Positions 1 through 6,793 are shown, numbered from the stretch's first letter. The stretch: 7,117 nt of DNA from JBFWWW01 sp050245975 (GCA_050245975.1 JBFWWW010000196.1:1-7117); one strand, 5' to 3'. Numbers and translations are program-made. Notes: a model not told the origin generated them from the sequence alone.

Positions 1-2
1 GC

Positions 3-326
3 CAGTTCTACGGCGGCATGGTCTCAGCCATCGAGGCGTGGCTCGCCGGCAAGCCGATCAACGTGCTGACCTATCGCGGCAGGCGCACCAATCCCTCCGA
101 TTGCAGGTCCTCCCAAAACGACGGGGGGATCGGTTGGCGCATCCAAACCAGGTTCTGCCGCACCTCGTCGGGCGACCGCATGCCGGCAAGAACCGTTGCT
201 ACGGCCGGATCGAGCAGCGGAAACTGCAGCGCAGCCGCCGGCAGCGGAACAGCGTGCCGTGCGCACGCCGCTTCGATCGCGCGGACGCGTGCGACGATGG
301 CGGCGTCCGCCTCCCGGTACCCATAG
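3..326 (+). CDS. C-terminal end of a probable D-2-hydroxyacid dehydrogenase (5' partial, 3' end anomalous)
   Basis: The frame is open from the window edge. Its first 21 or so residues (FYGGMVSAIEAWLAGKPINVL) resemble the last helix and closing segment of NAD-dependent D-2-hydroxyacid dehydrogenases, where a pattern like 'FY..tVE.I.AWLAGKPvrVL' sits just before the stop. These enzymes reduce 2-oxoacids to D-2-hydroxyacids, or the reverse, in the cytoplasm. The Rossmann core and catalytic Arg/Glu/His would lie upstream, outside the window. In this family the protein normally ends within a few residues of that motif, around position 65-75 here. Instead the frame stays open to a stop at 324-326. 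The extra 85 or so residues are rich in Arg, Ser and Ala and lie opposite the aldo/keto reductase gene, so they look like antisense read-through rather than a domain. The true end could differ if a base is wrong or the stop has been lost: a TGA lies at 67-69 in the next frame. The family call rests on a short stretch and is moderate. Confidence 0.5.
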   Translation, partial: QFYGGMVSAIEAWLAGKPINVLTYRGRRTNPSDCRSSQNDGGIGWRIQTRFCRTSSGDRMPARTVATAGSSSGNCSAAAGSGTACRAHAASIARTRATMAASASRYP

Positions 327-1081
327 GTCGCCCCCGCCACCGCGCCGGTAGCGAGAATCCCCGAGTCGAATGCGCCCGCGGCAAGGACGCCGACGCCGTG
401 CGCCGCGCAGGCTTGCGGCAGACCCTCGAGCCCGGACTGGTCGAGCAGCGTCAACCGGGCCGGCAGCAGCACGAAGTCGATCCCGGCCTCCTCGACGAAC
501 CGGATCGCGACATCCACGTCCTTGAGGCCGATGCCGAAGGCGCGGATCACGCCCTCCTGCTTCAGCCGCCGCAGTGCGGGGATCGCTCCGGCGAGCGCCT
601 CCCGATAGCGCACCCATACGCCGTCCTCGCCATGGAAGTGGCGCGTCACGTCATGGATCAGCGCGATATCGATGCGATCGTGGCCGAGCCGTTCGAGGCT
701 CGCATCGATGGAGCGGCGCGTACCGTCCGCGCTGAAATCAAACAGGATTTCGTCGGCCGGAGCGCCGACAAACATCGGCTGCGGGTCGCCGCCGCTCCCG
801 GGCGGCACGACAAGCTTCCCGACTTTCGTCGAGAGCACATACTCATCCCGCGGCCTGCGCGAAAGCGCCGCCCCGAGCCGCCTCTCCGCAAGCCCGCACC
901 CATACTGAGGGGCGGTGTCAAAGAACCGCAGGCCAGCGTCCCACGCCGCGTCCACGGCCCGGCGCGCCTCCTCATCGCTGACGGCGCGAAACATTCCGCC
1001 CAGTGTCGTGGTGCCGAAGCCAAGCGCAGGAAGGCTGAGCCCTGCGGCCACCGGCCGGCGCCCCGTCGGATCTCGCGTCAT
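71..1081 (-). CDS. Aldo/keto reductase, D-threo-aldose 1-dehydrogenase / pyridoxal 4-dehydrogenase-like
   Basis: This 336-residue protein is full length for the aldo/keto reductase (beta/alpha)8 barrel. Such enzymes carry out NAD(P)-dependent oxidation or reduction between an aldehyde, lactol or ketone and the alcohol or lactone. The N-terminal strand LPALGFGTTTLGG (residues 18-30) is typical. The catalytic tetrad is visible: Asp55 (FFDTAP), Tyr60 (QYG), Lys86 (STKVGK) and His143 (LIHD). The segments around 61-70 (GCGLAERRLG) and 115-133 (DFSADGTRR, SLERLG) match the subgroup with L-fucose or D-threo-aldose dehydrogenases and pyridoxal 4-dehydrogenase. The C-terminal cofactor region is present (AGMRSPDEVRQNL). 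The ATG at 1081 overlaps the stop of the upstream acyl-CoA synthetase gene as ATGA, which suggests translational coupling. A weak GGGA lies 8 nt upstream. This is the last gene of the minus-strand operon and meets the left-edge gene tail to tail. The family is secure; the substrate is unknown. Confidence 0.93.
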   Translation of the reverse strand: MTRDPTGRRPVAAGLSLPALGFGTTTLGGMFRAVSDEEARRAVDAAWDAGLRFFDTAPQYGCGLAERRLGAALSRRPRDEYVLSTKVGKLVVPPGSGGDPQPMFVGAPADEILFDFSADGTRRSIDASLERLGHDRIDIALIHDVTRHFHGEDGVWVRYREALAGAIPALRRLKQEGVIRAFGIGLKDVDVAIRFVEEAGIDFVLLPARLTLLDQSGLEGLPQACAAHGVGVLAAGAFDSGILATGAVAGATYGYREADAAIVARVRAIEAACARHAVPLPAAALQFPLLDPAVATVLAGMRSPDEVRQNLVWMRQPIPPSFWEDLQSEGLVRLPR

Positions 1082-3204
1082 GACGATCGTCCCGCACCGC
1101 TTTCTTTCAGGACCAGCAGGGCATCGGCCGCAACCACGCCTTGTCCCGGCGGACCGACGAATACCGGGTTGATATCAAGCTCCTTCAGCCGGTCGCCGAG
1201 CGCGACGGCCATCGTCGATACGTCGGAAAGAACCCGCCCAAGCGCCTCGGTATCGCCGGCCGGCGCGCCGCGATAGCCGGCAAAGAGCTTGGCGCCCTTG
1301 AGCTCGGCGATCATGTCGCGCGCCTCCTCGACGCCGAACGGCGCGATCCGATAGGTCAGGTCCCGCAGAACCTCCGTCAGGACGCCGCCAAGACCCACCG
1401 CCACGGTCGGGCCGAAAGCCTCGTCGTTGACCACGCCGATCAGCACTTCGATCCCGTGCGCCATCTCGGCAACCAGCACCCCGTCGATTTTCGCGTCGGG
1501 TACGGCACGCCGTGCATTCGCGAGCACGTCGACGGCGGCAGCCTCGACCGCCGCGGCGTCCGCGAGACCAAGCCGTACGGCGCCAGCCTCCGTCTTGTGC
1601 GCGATATCCCGCGAGACGACCTTGACGGCATACGGCGCCTTGAGAGCGCGCGCGGCCTCGGCGGCCTGTCTCGTATCGGCGACCAACACCTCCCGCGTCA
1701 CCGGGATGCCATAGCCCGCGAGAACCGCCTTGCTCTCAGCCTCGCTCAGTGTCACCGCACCGGCCGGCAAATCAGGACCGCTCCCGACCTTCACCTGCGG
1801 GGCGCGCCGCGGCAGAAGCCGCTGTCGGTCGTCGGCAAAGCGGGCAAGTACGGCGGCCGCCTGCGCAAGCCGCACGGGGGTCAGGATGTGCGGCACGCGG
1901 GCCTCCTCCAGCATCTTGAACCCGCGCGGCGCCTTGTCCTTTCGGCCCGACCAGGCCAGCGACACCGGCTTGTCCGTCTTTGCGGCGGCCGCGCAAATGG
2001 CCTCGACAGCGAGCTCGGCACCGGGCCCTGTGATGGATGCGAGGAGGATAGCAAGCTGGTCGATCCCCGGATCCTTGAGAACGATATCGAGCGTGCGCGT
2101 GAAGATCGACATGTCGTTGAAGATGCCGGCGGTGATGTCGGCGGGATTTTCGACCGATCCGAACGAGGGGACCACCTCGCGCAAGTCCTTGATCGTCTGC
2201 GGGGTGAATGATGGCAGCGTCATGCCTTCCCGAACGGCGCGATCGGCGAACACAATCCCCGATCCGCCCGAGATGGACAGCACACCGATGGAACGGCCCT
2301 TCGGCAACCGGCCCTGCGCCACCATCTTGGCAACATCGACAATGGGCTCAACGTCGAACGCCTCGATGAGGCCCGACTGACGGAAAGCCGCGCGATAAAG
2401 ATCGTAGCTCCCCGTCATGTTGGCCGTATGCGAGGCGGCAGCCTTGGCGCCCGCATCGGTATTGGCGGCTTTCCAGATCAGCACCGGCTTGCCGGTTTCG
2501 AGCGACTTGCAACCGAGCTCGAGCAGCCGCCGCGCATCGGGCGTGCCCTCCATGTACGCGAAGGCCAGCTTCGTGCCGGGATCGTCGAGGAACGCGCCAA
2601 GCAGCTCGGGCATGGTGACGTCGGTCTCGTTGCCGGACGACACGCAATAACGGAAGCCGACGCCCTGCAGCTCGGCAAGATTGACGACCGCATAGCCGAA
2701 GCCGCCGGACTGGAAGGCGCAGCTCACCTCGCCGGCCTTGAGATCGAGCTCGCTCGACACGCTGCCGAAGACGGCGAACACGCGCTCCTCGATCGAAACG
2801 ACACCCTGGCAGTTGGGGCCGATCACGCGGACGCCGGTTTCGGCGATGGCGCGTTTGAGATCGGCTTCGAGCCTGCGACCCTCGTCCGTCGCCGTCTCTT
2901 TGAAACCGGCGGTCAGAACGACCGCAAAGCGGACGCCGGCCTTGCCGCAATCGCGGATCGCCGCCGGGACACCGGATGCCGGCACGGCCACGACGGCGAG
3001 GTCGCATGGTCCATCAATGGCCGCGACCTGCGGATAGCATTTGAGCCCGTGCATCTCGGGGTATTTCGGATTGACCGGATAGATGCCGCCCTTGTAGCCG
3101 GCCTGGCGCAGCGCGCGAATCGGATGGCCGCCGATGCGCGTGAGATCGGCCGATGCGCCGACGATCGCAATGCCGCGCGGGTGAAACAGGGGTGAAAAAT
3201 CCAT
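1078..3204 (-). CDS. Acyl-CoA synthetase, NDP(ADP)-forming, fused alpha-beta type
   Basis: This 708-residue enzyme belongs to the acetate-CoA ligase (ADP-forming) superfamily, which makes an acyl-CoA from a carboxylate, CoA and ATP through phosphohistidine and is often reversible. Domains in order are: CoA-binding Rossmann domain (about 1-130; start FHPRGIAIVGAS, with YPVNPKYPE and IGPNCQG at 128-134); succinyl-CoA-ligase-like domains (about 150-450); and ATP-grasp (about 480-700; LKAPYAVKVVSRDIAHKTEAG, ELDINPV). His259 in ASHTANMTG sits where the catalytic phospho-His of the alpha part is expected, SGNETD is at 190-195, and His536 (AHKTEAG) matches the second histidine loop of the beta part. 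The same fused layout occurs in acetyl-, pimeloyl- and some feruloyl-CoA synthetases (the FerA type), so the acid cannot be named. I start at the ATG at 3204. The frame extends to a TTG at 3237, but the family N-terminus begins at MDFSPLFHPRG. No clear Shine-Dalgarno precedes either start. It lies 39 bp after the dehydrogenase gene and overlaps the next gene by 4 bp. Confidence 0.94.
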   Translation of the reverse strand: MDFSPLFHPRGIAIVGASADLTRIGGHPIRALRQAGYKGGIYPVNPKYPEMHGLKCYPQVAAIDGPCDLAVVAVPASGVPAAIRDCGKAGVRFAVVLTAGFKETATDEGRRLEADLKRAIAETGVRVIGPNCQGVVSIEERVFAVFGSVSSELDLKAGEVSCAFQSGGFGYAVVNLAELQGVGFRYCVSSGNETDVTMPELLGAFLDDPGTKLAFAYMEGTPDARRLLELGCKSLETGKPVLIWKAANTDAGAKAAASHTANMTGSYDLYRAAFRQSGLIEAFDVEPIVDVAKMVAQGRLPKGRSIGVLSISGGSGIVFADRAVREGMTLPSFTPQTIKDLREVVPSFGSVENPADITAGIFNDMSIFTRTLDIVLKDPGIDQLAILLASITGPGAELAVEAICAAAAKTDKPVSLAWSGRKDKAPRGFKMLEEARVPHILTPVRLAQAAAVLARFADDRQRLLPRRAPQVKVGSGPDLPAGAVTLSEAESKAVLAGYGIPVTREVLVADTRQAAEAARALKAPYAVKVVSRDIAHKTEAGAVRLGLADAAAVEAAAVDVLANARRAVPDAKIDGVLVAEMAHGIEVLIGVVNDEAFGPTVAVGLGGVLTEVLRDLTYRIAPFGVEEARDMIAELKGAKLFAGYRGAPAGDTEALGRVLSDVSTMAVALGDRLKELDINPVFVGPPGQGVVAADALLVLKESGAGRSS

Positions 3205-3243
3205 TGTGTCACGCTTATGAGTTGGAGATAGACGCAAATGCCA

Positions 3244-4782
3244 TCACTGCCGGCCGTCCGTAGCCGACAAAGGCAATCCGAGCATCGCCCTGCGGCGGAG
3301 CCAGCTGCTCGGCCGGTAGCGCGGCTCACGGTAGAAGGCGTGCAGGCGCTCGAGAATGTGCAGGATGCGGGCCGGCCCGATGCGGTCGCCCCACTCGAGA
3401 GGACCGAACGGATACCCCAGGCCAAGCTTCGTTGCCTTGTCGATGTCTGCGGGGTCGGCGATGCCGCGCTGCGCGATCGAGCAGCCCACATTGACGATCT
3501 GGGCGACGATGCGCTGCGCAACGAACCCAGGGCTGTCGTTGATCACCACCACCGGCTGGCCATCGGACGTCAGAACAGCATGTGCGCCATCGCGGGCTGC
3601 AGCCGACGTCGCCGGCGTGACCATGAGAGTGCGCGGTCCCTTCATGCCAAACAGGACATCGACGGCGACCGTGCGTTGAGGATCGAGCTTGAGATCGCAA
3701 ACGGCTGTCGTCAGGTCCCAGCCGATGGGCGTCAGGATGATGAGCGCATCGTCGCTCGGCGCGCTGCCGTCCTCCAGCGTTACGCCCGACTGCCGAAGGA
3801 CGTCGAGCAGCGGCGCCTGCAGATCGGGATGATGGTCGCTCGGCCGCACCCAGACCGATCGCGGCAATTTTTGCGGCGTGGGAGGAGGGGTCGAACGCTG
3901 CTGCGCTCCATCCTCATATTGGTACCAGCCGGACCCGGTCTTGCGACCCAGAGCGCCGCCGGCTGTGCGCAATGCCATCAGGGGCGAGGGCGCGTAGCGA
4001 GGCTCGAAGTAGAACTGGCCATACAGGGATTCCATTACCGCATGACCGACATCGAGCCCCACCATGTCGGCGAGCGCAAACGGGCCAATCTTGAACCCAG
4101 GCGCACCGGTGAGGATGCGATCGATTTCGTCGTGACTCGCAATCCCCTCCTCGAGGATGTGCAGAGATTCCGGAATGAGCGCACGTCCCACGTGATTGAC
4201 GAGAAAGCCGGGACTGTCCTTGCAGAGGACCGGCTCGCGGCCCATCCGCCGCCCGATCGCCATGAGCGCATCCGCGACCCAGGGCGCGGTTTTCAGCCCC
4301 GGAATCACCTCGACGAGGCGCATCAGCGGGACCGGATTGAAGAAATGCATCCCGCCGACGCGCTCCGGCCAACGGCATTTTGCGGCGATTGCGGTCACCG
4401 GCAGCGATGACGTGTTGGACGCCAGGATCGCGTCCGGCCGCATGACTTCGTCAAGTTTCGAGAACAGGTCCTGTTTCACGTCGAGCCGCTCGACGACGGC
4501 CTCGATAACGACATCGGCCGTCGCGACTTCCGCGAGGTCGGATGCGACCCGGATACGGTCCAGCGCGGCCCTTGCGTCGGCGTCCGGCAAGCGGCCCTTC
4601 GCGACCATCTTGCCGAGCATGTCCGCGATATAGGTTTTTGCATCGTCTGCCGCGCCGGCACGCTCGTCGAAGGCGATGGTCCGCATTCCGCCCTGGGCGG
4701 CCACCTGGACGATGCCACGACCCATCGTCCCGGTGCCGACCACCGCAACCGTCAAGTCCCTCGCGTCCGGATCAAACGGCAT
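3244..4782 (-). CDS. 3-hydroxyacyl-CoA dehydrogenase, two-domain PaaH/PaaC type
   Basis: This 512-residue enzyme oxidises an L-3-hydroxyacyl-CoA to the 3-ketoacyl-CoA with NAD+ in the cytoplasm. The first half is a complete dehydrogenase. It has the dinucleotide motif VVGTGTMGRG (residues 14-23), then Ser125 (SNTSSLP), His146 (MHFFNP), Glu158 (RLVEVI) and Asn196 (DSPGFLVN), spaced as in mitochondrial 3-hydroxyacyl-CoA dehydrogenase. The first C-terminal domain ends near GSGWYQY (about 283-289). After a Pro/Gln-rich linker (about 290-308) comes a shrunken Rossmann-like segment without the glycine motif (about 309-410), then a second dehydrogenase C-terminal domain (INDSPGF at 414-420; GLGYPFGPLEWGD at 454-466). 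This is the layout of PaaH-type 3-hydroxyadipyl-CoA dehydrogenases, of similar length, but the substrate here is not certain. The ATG at 4782 is chosen because GAGGGG lies 8 nt upstream. An in-frame GTG at 4791 would overlap that site. It is the first gene of the minus-strand operon. Confidence 0.93.
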   Translation of the reverse strand: MPFDPDARDLTVAVVGTGTMGRGIVQVAAQGGMRTIAFDERAGAADDAKTYIADMLGKMVAKGRLPDADARAALDRIRVASDLAEVATADVVIEAVVERLDVKQDLFSKLDEVMRPDAILASNTSSLPVTAIAAKCRWPERVGGMHFFNPVPLMRLVEVIPGLKTAPWVADALMAIGRRMGREPVLCKDSPGFLVNHVGRALIPESLHILEEGIASHDEIDRILTGAPGFKIGPFALADMVGLDVGHAVMESLYGQFYFEPRYAPSPLMALRTAGGALGRKTGSGWYQYEDGAQQRSTPPPTPQKLPRSVWVRPSDHHPDLQAPLLDVLRQSGVTLEDGSAPSDDALIILTPIGWDLTTAVCDLKLDPQRTVAVDVLFGMKGPRTLMVTPATSAAARDGAHAVLTSDGQPVVVINDSPGFVAQRIVAQIVNVGCSIAQRGIADPADIDKATKLGLGYPFGPLEWGDRIGPARILHILERLHAFYREPRYRPSSWLRRRAMLGLPLSATDGRQ

Positions 4783-4790
4783 GAGTTTCA

Positions 4791-4796
4791 CCCCTC
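4791..4796 (-). promoter_or_regulatory. Shine-Dalgarno site of the 3-hydroxyacyl-CoA dehydrogenase gene
   Basis: On the minus strand GAGGGG is followed by an 8-nt spacer and the ATG at 4782. This is the strongest ribosome-binding match in the window. It decides the start, because the alternative in-frame GTG at 4791 begins within the site itself. Confidence 0.7.
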
Positions 4797-4822
4797 AGGC
4801 GTCGCGTTGACCCCGGAAACTA

Positions 4823-4841
4823 GGCCGTGCCATGGTCGGCC
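4823..4841. repeat. Imperfect palindrome, candidate operator
   Basis: GGCCGTGCCATGGTCGGCC has matching 5-bp arms (GGCCG and CGGCC) around a centre containing CCATGG. It lies in the middle of the divergent intergenic region and fills the spacer of the weak minus-strand promoter candidate, the right place for a shared regulator to act. In GC-rich DNA a 5-bp arm match can arise by chance, so the operator role is inference. Confidence 0.3.
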
Positions 4842-4898
4842 ACAATAGATGGACGGCACTCAGCCGCCAGGCGAACAAAGTCAAGGGATGGCAGAGGC

Positions 4899-5582
4899 AT
4901 GCTGACAGTCGAGGAGGCCGTAGCCGGCCGCTACAGCGCCCGTGCCTATCTCCCGGACCCCGTACCCCGACCCCTCATCGAGCGCATCCTCACCGCCGCT
5001 GGCCGGGCGCCATCAGGTTCCAACATACAGCCGTGGCGGGTCTGGGTCCTGCAGGGCGCTGTGAAGGACGAGATCGTCCGCGATCTCATGGCCCTTCACA
5101 ACGATCACGTGCCGGAAGCATGGGAATATTCCTACTATCCGACCAAATGGCGCGAGCCGTATCTGGGCCGGAGACGGGCCTGCGGCTTTGGGCTCTATGC
5201 CACGATCGGCATCGCCAAAGGCGACAAGCAGGCCATGCACGCGCAGCACGGCCGCAATTTCACATTCTTCGATGCGCCCGTCGGGCTGATCTTTTCCATC
5301 GACCGCGACATGGAAATCGGGTCGTGGCTCGACTACGGCATGTTCCTGCAGTCGATCATGGTGGTGGCACGCCAGTTCGGACTCGAAACCTGTCCTCAGG
5401 CAGCCTTCGGTCTCAGGCACGAGCTCCTGCAGAAGCGGCTCGCCATCCCGGCCGAGCAAATGGTCGTCTGCGGCATGTCGCTCGGCTATCCGGACCCTGA
5501 CGCCAAGATCAACGGCTTCCGGACCGATCGCATTCCCCTGTCCGACTTCACGACCTTTGTGGAAACGCTCGTGCCTGCCTGA
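4899..5582 (+). CDS. Nitroreductase family FMN oxidoreductase, PnbA (4-nitrobenzoate reductase)-like
   Basis: This is a 227-residue flavoprotein of the nitroreductase fold; family members are usually FMN-binding homodimers using NAD(P)H. The N-terminal FMN-phosphate motif RYSARAYLPDPV (11-22, with Arg11, Ser13 and Arg15) and PSGSNIQPW (38-46) are intact. So are FFDAPVGL, SWLDYGMFLQS, GLETCPQAAF and the C-terminal GMSLGYPDP (192-200). This motif set resembles the branch holding 4-nitrobenzoate reductases, but many members have unknown substrates, including non-nitro electron acceptors. I start at the ATG at 4899, which gives the usual family N-terminus. The frame extends back to a GTG at 4827, but the 24 added residues are unlike the family. 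AAGGGA at 4883-4888 and AGAGG at 4893-4897 are possible but poorly spaced ribosome sites. It is the first gene of a plus-strand pair, 18 bp before the CoA-transferase gene and divergent from the dehydrogenase operon. Family sure; reaction unknown. Confidence 0.92.
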   Translation: MLTVEEAVAGRYSARAYLPDPVPRPLIERILTAAGRAPSGSNIQPWRVWVLQGAVKDEIVRDLMALHNDHVPEAWEYSYYPTKWREPYLGRRRACGFGLYATIGIAKGDKQAMHAQHGRNFTFFDAPVGLIFSIDRDMEIGSWLDYGMFLQSIMVVARQFGLETCPQAAFGLRHELLQKRLAIPAEQMVVCGMSLGYPDPDAKINGFRTDRIPLSDFTTFVETLVPA

Positions 5583-5587
5583 CCCTC

Positions 5588-5591
5588 GGAG
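5588..5591 (+). promoter_or_regulatory. Shine-Dalgarno site of the CoA-transferase gene
   Basis: GGAG lies 9 nt before the ATG at 5601, in the 18-bp gap after the nitroreductase stop. It supports that start and independent initiation within a two-gene transcript. Confidence 0.65.
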
Positions 5592-5600
5592 ACAAAAACA

Positions 5601-6782
5601 ATGAACCGAGACGATCTTCCCTTGTCCGGAGTGCGCGTCATCGAGTTCAGCCACATGGTGGCTGGGCCGTTCGCCGGACTGGTTCTGGCCGACCTGGGCG
5701 CAGACGTCATCAAGGTCGAGCCGGCACCCAATGGCGACAACACGCGGCGCCTGACGGGATCAGGGGTCGGATTCTTTCCCTGCTTCAACCGCAACAAGCG
5801 CTCCGCGCTGCTCGATCTCAAAACACCCGACGGGCTCGTGACGGCCAAGCGCCTTGTCGGCGGCGCCGATGTCGTGATCGAGAATTTCCGGCCCGGAGCA
5901 ATGGATCGCCTCGGGCTCGGCCGTGAGCAGCTCAAGGCCGTCAATCCGCGCCTGATCTATTGCTCCGTAAAGGGATTCCTCGCCGGCCCCTACGAGGATC
6001 GCGCCGCCCTCGACGAGGTCGTGCAGATGATGGCGGGGCTCGCCTACATGACGGGCCCGCCGGGCCGCCCGCTCCGTGTCGGCTCTTCGGTCAACGACAT
6101 CATGGGCGGCATGTTCGCGGCCATCGGCGTGCTCGGCGCGCTGCGCAAGCGCGATCGCGGCGGCCCGGCGGAGGACATCACCAGCGGCCTGTTCGAAACC
6201 TGCATGGTGCTGATGGCGCAGCACATGATGCAGGATCGGATGCTGGGCCAGCGCGTGCAGCCCATGCCGATGCGGCTGTCCGCCTGGGGCGTCTACGACG
6301 TGTTCGACTGCAGCGACGGCCAGCTCTTTATCGGCGTCGTCACCGATACGCAGTGGCGCGTCTTCTGCGAGGGCTTCGGACTGGCCGATCTCGCCGCCGA
6401 CGCGCGGCTGCAGACCAATGCGCAGCGCTGCGAGGCGCGCGATTGGCTTATTCCGCGCCTTGGCGAGGTCTTCAAGACGATGCGCCGCGCCGACCTCGAA
6501 GCAAAAGTCGCCGGGCTCGGTCTCCCCTATGCGCCCGTCGCCCGCCCCGAGGACCTCTTCGACGACCCGCACCTCAAAGGCTCGGGCGGCTTTCTCGATG
6601 TCTCATTGCCGGACGGCAGCACCGCGGTTACCCCGGCGCTGCCCATGACCTTCAACGATACACGCCTCGGCGTGCGCCGGGACGTGCCGGCGCCGGGCGC
6701 CGACACCCGTGATGTTCTCGCCGAAGCCGGACTGTCGGCGGCGGAGATCGCCGGCCTCATCGGCAGAGGCATCGCTGTCTAG
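5601..6782 (+). CDS. Class III CoA-transferase, CaiB/BaiF family
   Basis: This 393-residue protein matches the usual length of family III CoA-transferases, which move CoA between carboxylic acids through an aspartyl-CoA thioester and form interlocked dimers. The N-terminus LSGVRVIEFSHMVAGPFAGLVLADLGADVIKVE (8-40) is the family signature. It is followed by NRNKRSALLDLK (63-74), VVIENFRPGAMDRLGL (91-106) and LDEVVQMMAGLAYMTGPPGRP (137-157). Asp166 in SSVNDIMGGM is in the place of the catalytic aspartate of formyl-CoA transferase. The C-terminal part has the expected PYAPV..PEDLFDDPHL segment (about 310-325). CoA donor and acceptor cannot be read from the sequence. The start has a good ribosome site, GGAG 9 nt upstream, and the gene follows the nitroreductase gene by 18 bp. 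It ends 11 bp from the convergent TRAP permease gene. With the ADP-forming ligase it gives this locus two ways to load CoA on an acid. Confidence 0.94.
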   Translation: MNRDDLPLSGVRVIEFSHMVAGPFAGLVLADLGADVIKVEPAPNGDNTRRLTGSGVGFFPCFNRNKRSALLDLKTPDGLVTAKRLVGGADVVIENFRPGAMDRLGLGREQLKAVNPRLIYCSVKGFLAGPYEDRAALDEVVQMMAGLAYMTGPPGRPLRVGSSVNDIMGGMFAAIGVLGALRKRDRGGPAEDITSGLFETCMVLMAQHMMQDRMLGQRVQPMPMRLSAWGVYDVFDCSDGQLFIGVVTDTQWRVFCEGFGLADLAADARLQTNAQRCEARDWLIPRLGEVFKTMRRADLEAKVAGLGLPYAPVARPEDLFDDPHLKGSGGFLDVSLPDGSTAVTPALPMTFNDTRLGVRRDVPAPGADTRDVLAEAGLSAAEIAGLIGRGIAV

Positions 6783-6793
6783 CTCGCGGCTGG

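Larger units (their letters stand above)
4783..4898. promoter_or_regulatory. Divergent intergenic region, probable two-way promoter region
   Basis: These 116 bp separate the starts of the minus-strand operon and the plus-strand nitroreductase/CoA-transferase pair, so both promoters are expected here unless transcription comes from farther away. On the minus strand a weak sigma-70-like pair is visible: TTGTGG (4845-4840), 17 nt, TAGTTT (4822-4817), with only three of six consensus bases in each box. It would give a leader of roughly 28 nt. I see no convincing -35/-10 pair for the plus strand; a lone TTGACC lies at 4807-4812. No regulator gene is in the window. The assignment is mainly positional. 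Confidence 0.5.

Noticed and set aside
1082..1091. Perfect 10-bp palindrome GACGATCGTC just before the aldo/keto reductase start
   Set aside because: It is inside the synthetase coding end, has no spacer for a stable hairpin, and CGATCG-type palindromes are common in such genomes.
38..1276. Long plus-strand open frame (412 codons) opposite the aldo/keto reductase and synthetase end
   Set aside because: It is rich in Arg, Ala and Pro with no recognisable motif, and it is antisense to two well-supported genes. In GC-rich DNA the frame opposite a gene often stays open.
1141..2211. Plus-strand open frame of 356 codons inside the acyl-CoA synthetase gene
   Set aside because: Antisense shadow of a clear enzyme gene; no family motif and no ribosome site.
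3205..3237. N-terminal extension of the acyl-CoA synthetase from a TTG start
   Set aside because: The 11 added residues are unlike the family, the start codon is rare, and the ATG at 3204 gives the standard N-terminus.
3238..4410. Plus-strand open frame of 390 codons opposite the 3-hydroxyacyl-CoA dehydrogenase
   Set aside because: Antisense to a gene with all catalytic residues intact; composition is unlike a folded protein.
4827..4898. N-terminal extension of the nitroreductase from a GTG start
   Set aside because: The 24 added residues are unlike the family and would run through the candidate operator; the ATG at 4899 fits.
5760..6572. Minus-strand open frame of 270 codons opposite the CoA-transferase
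   Set aside because: Shadow of the transferase gene, rich in His, Ala and Arg with no motif.
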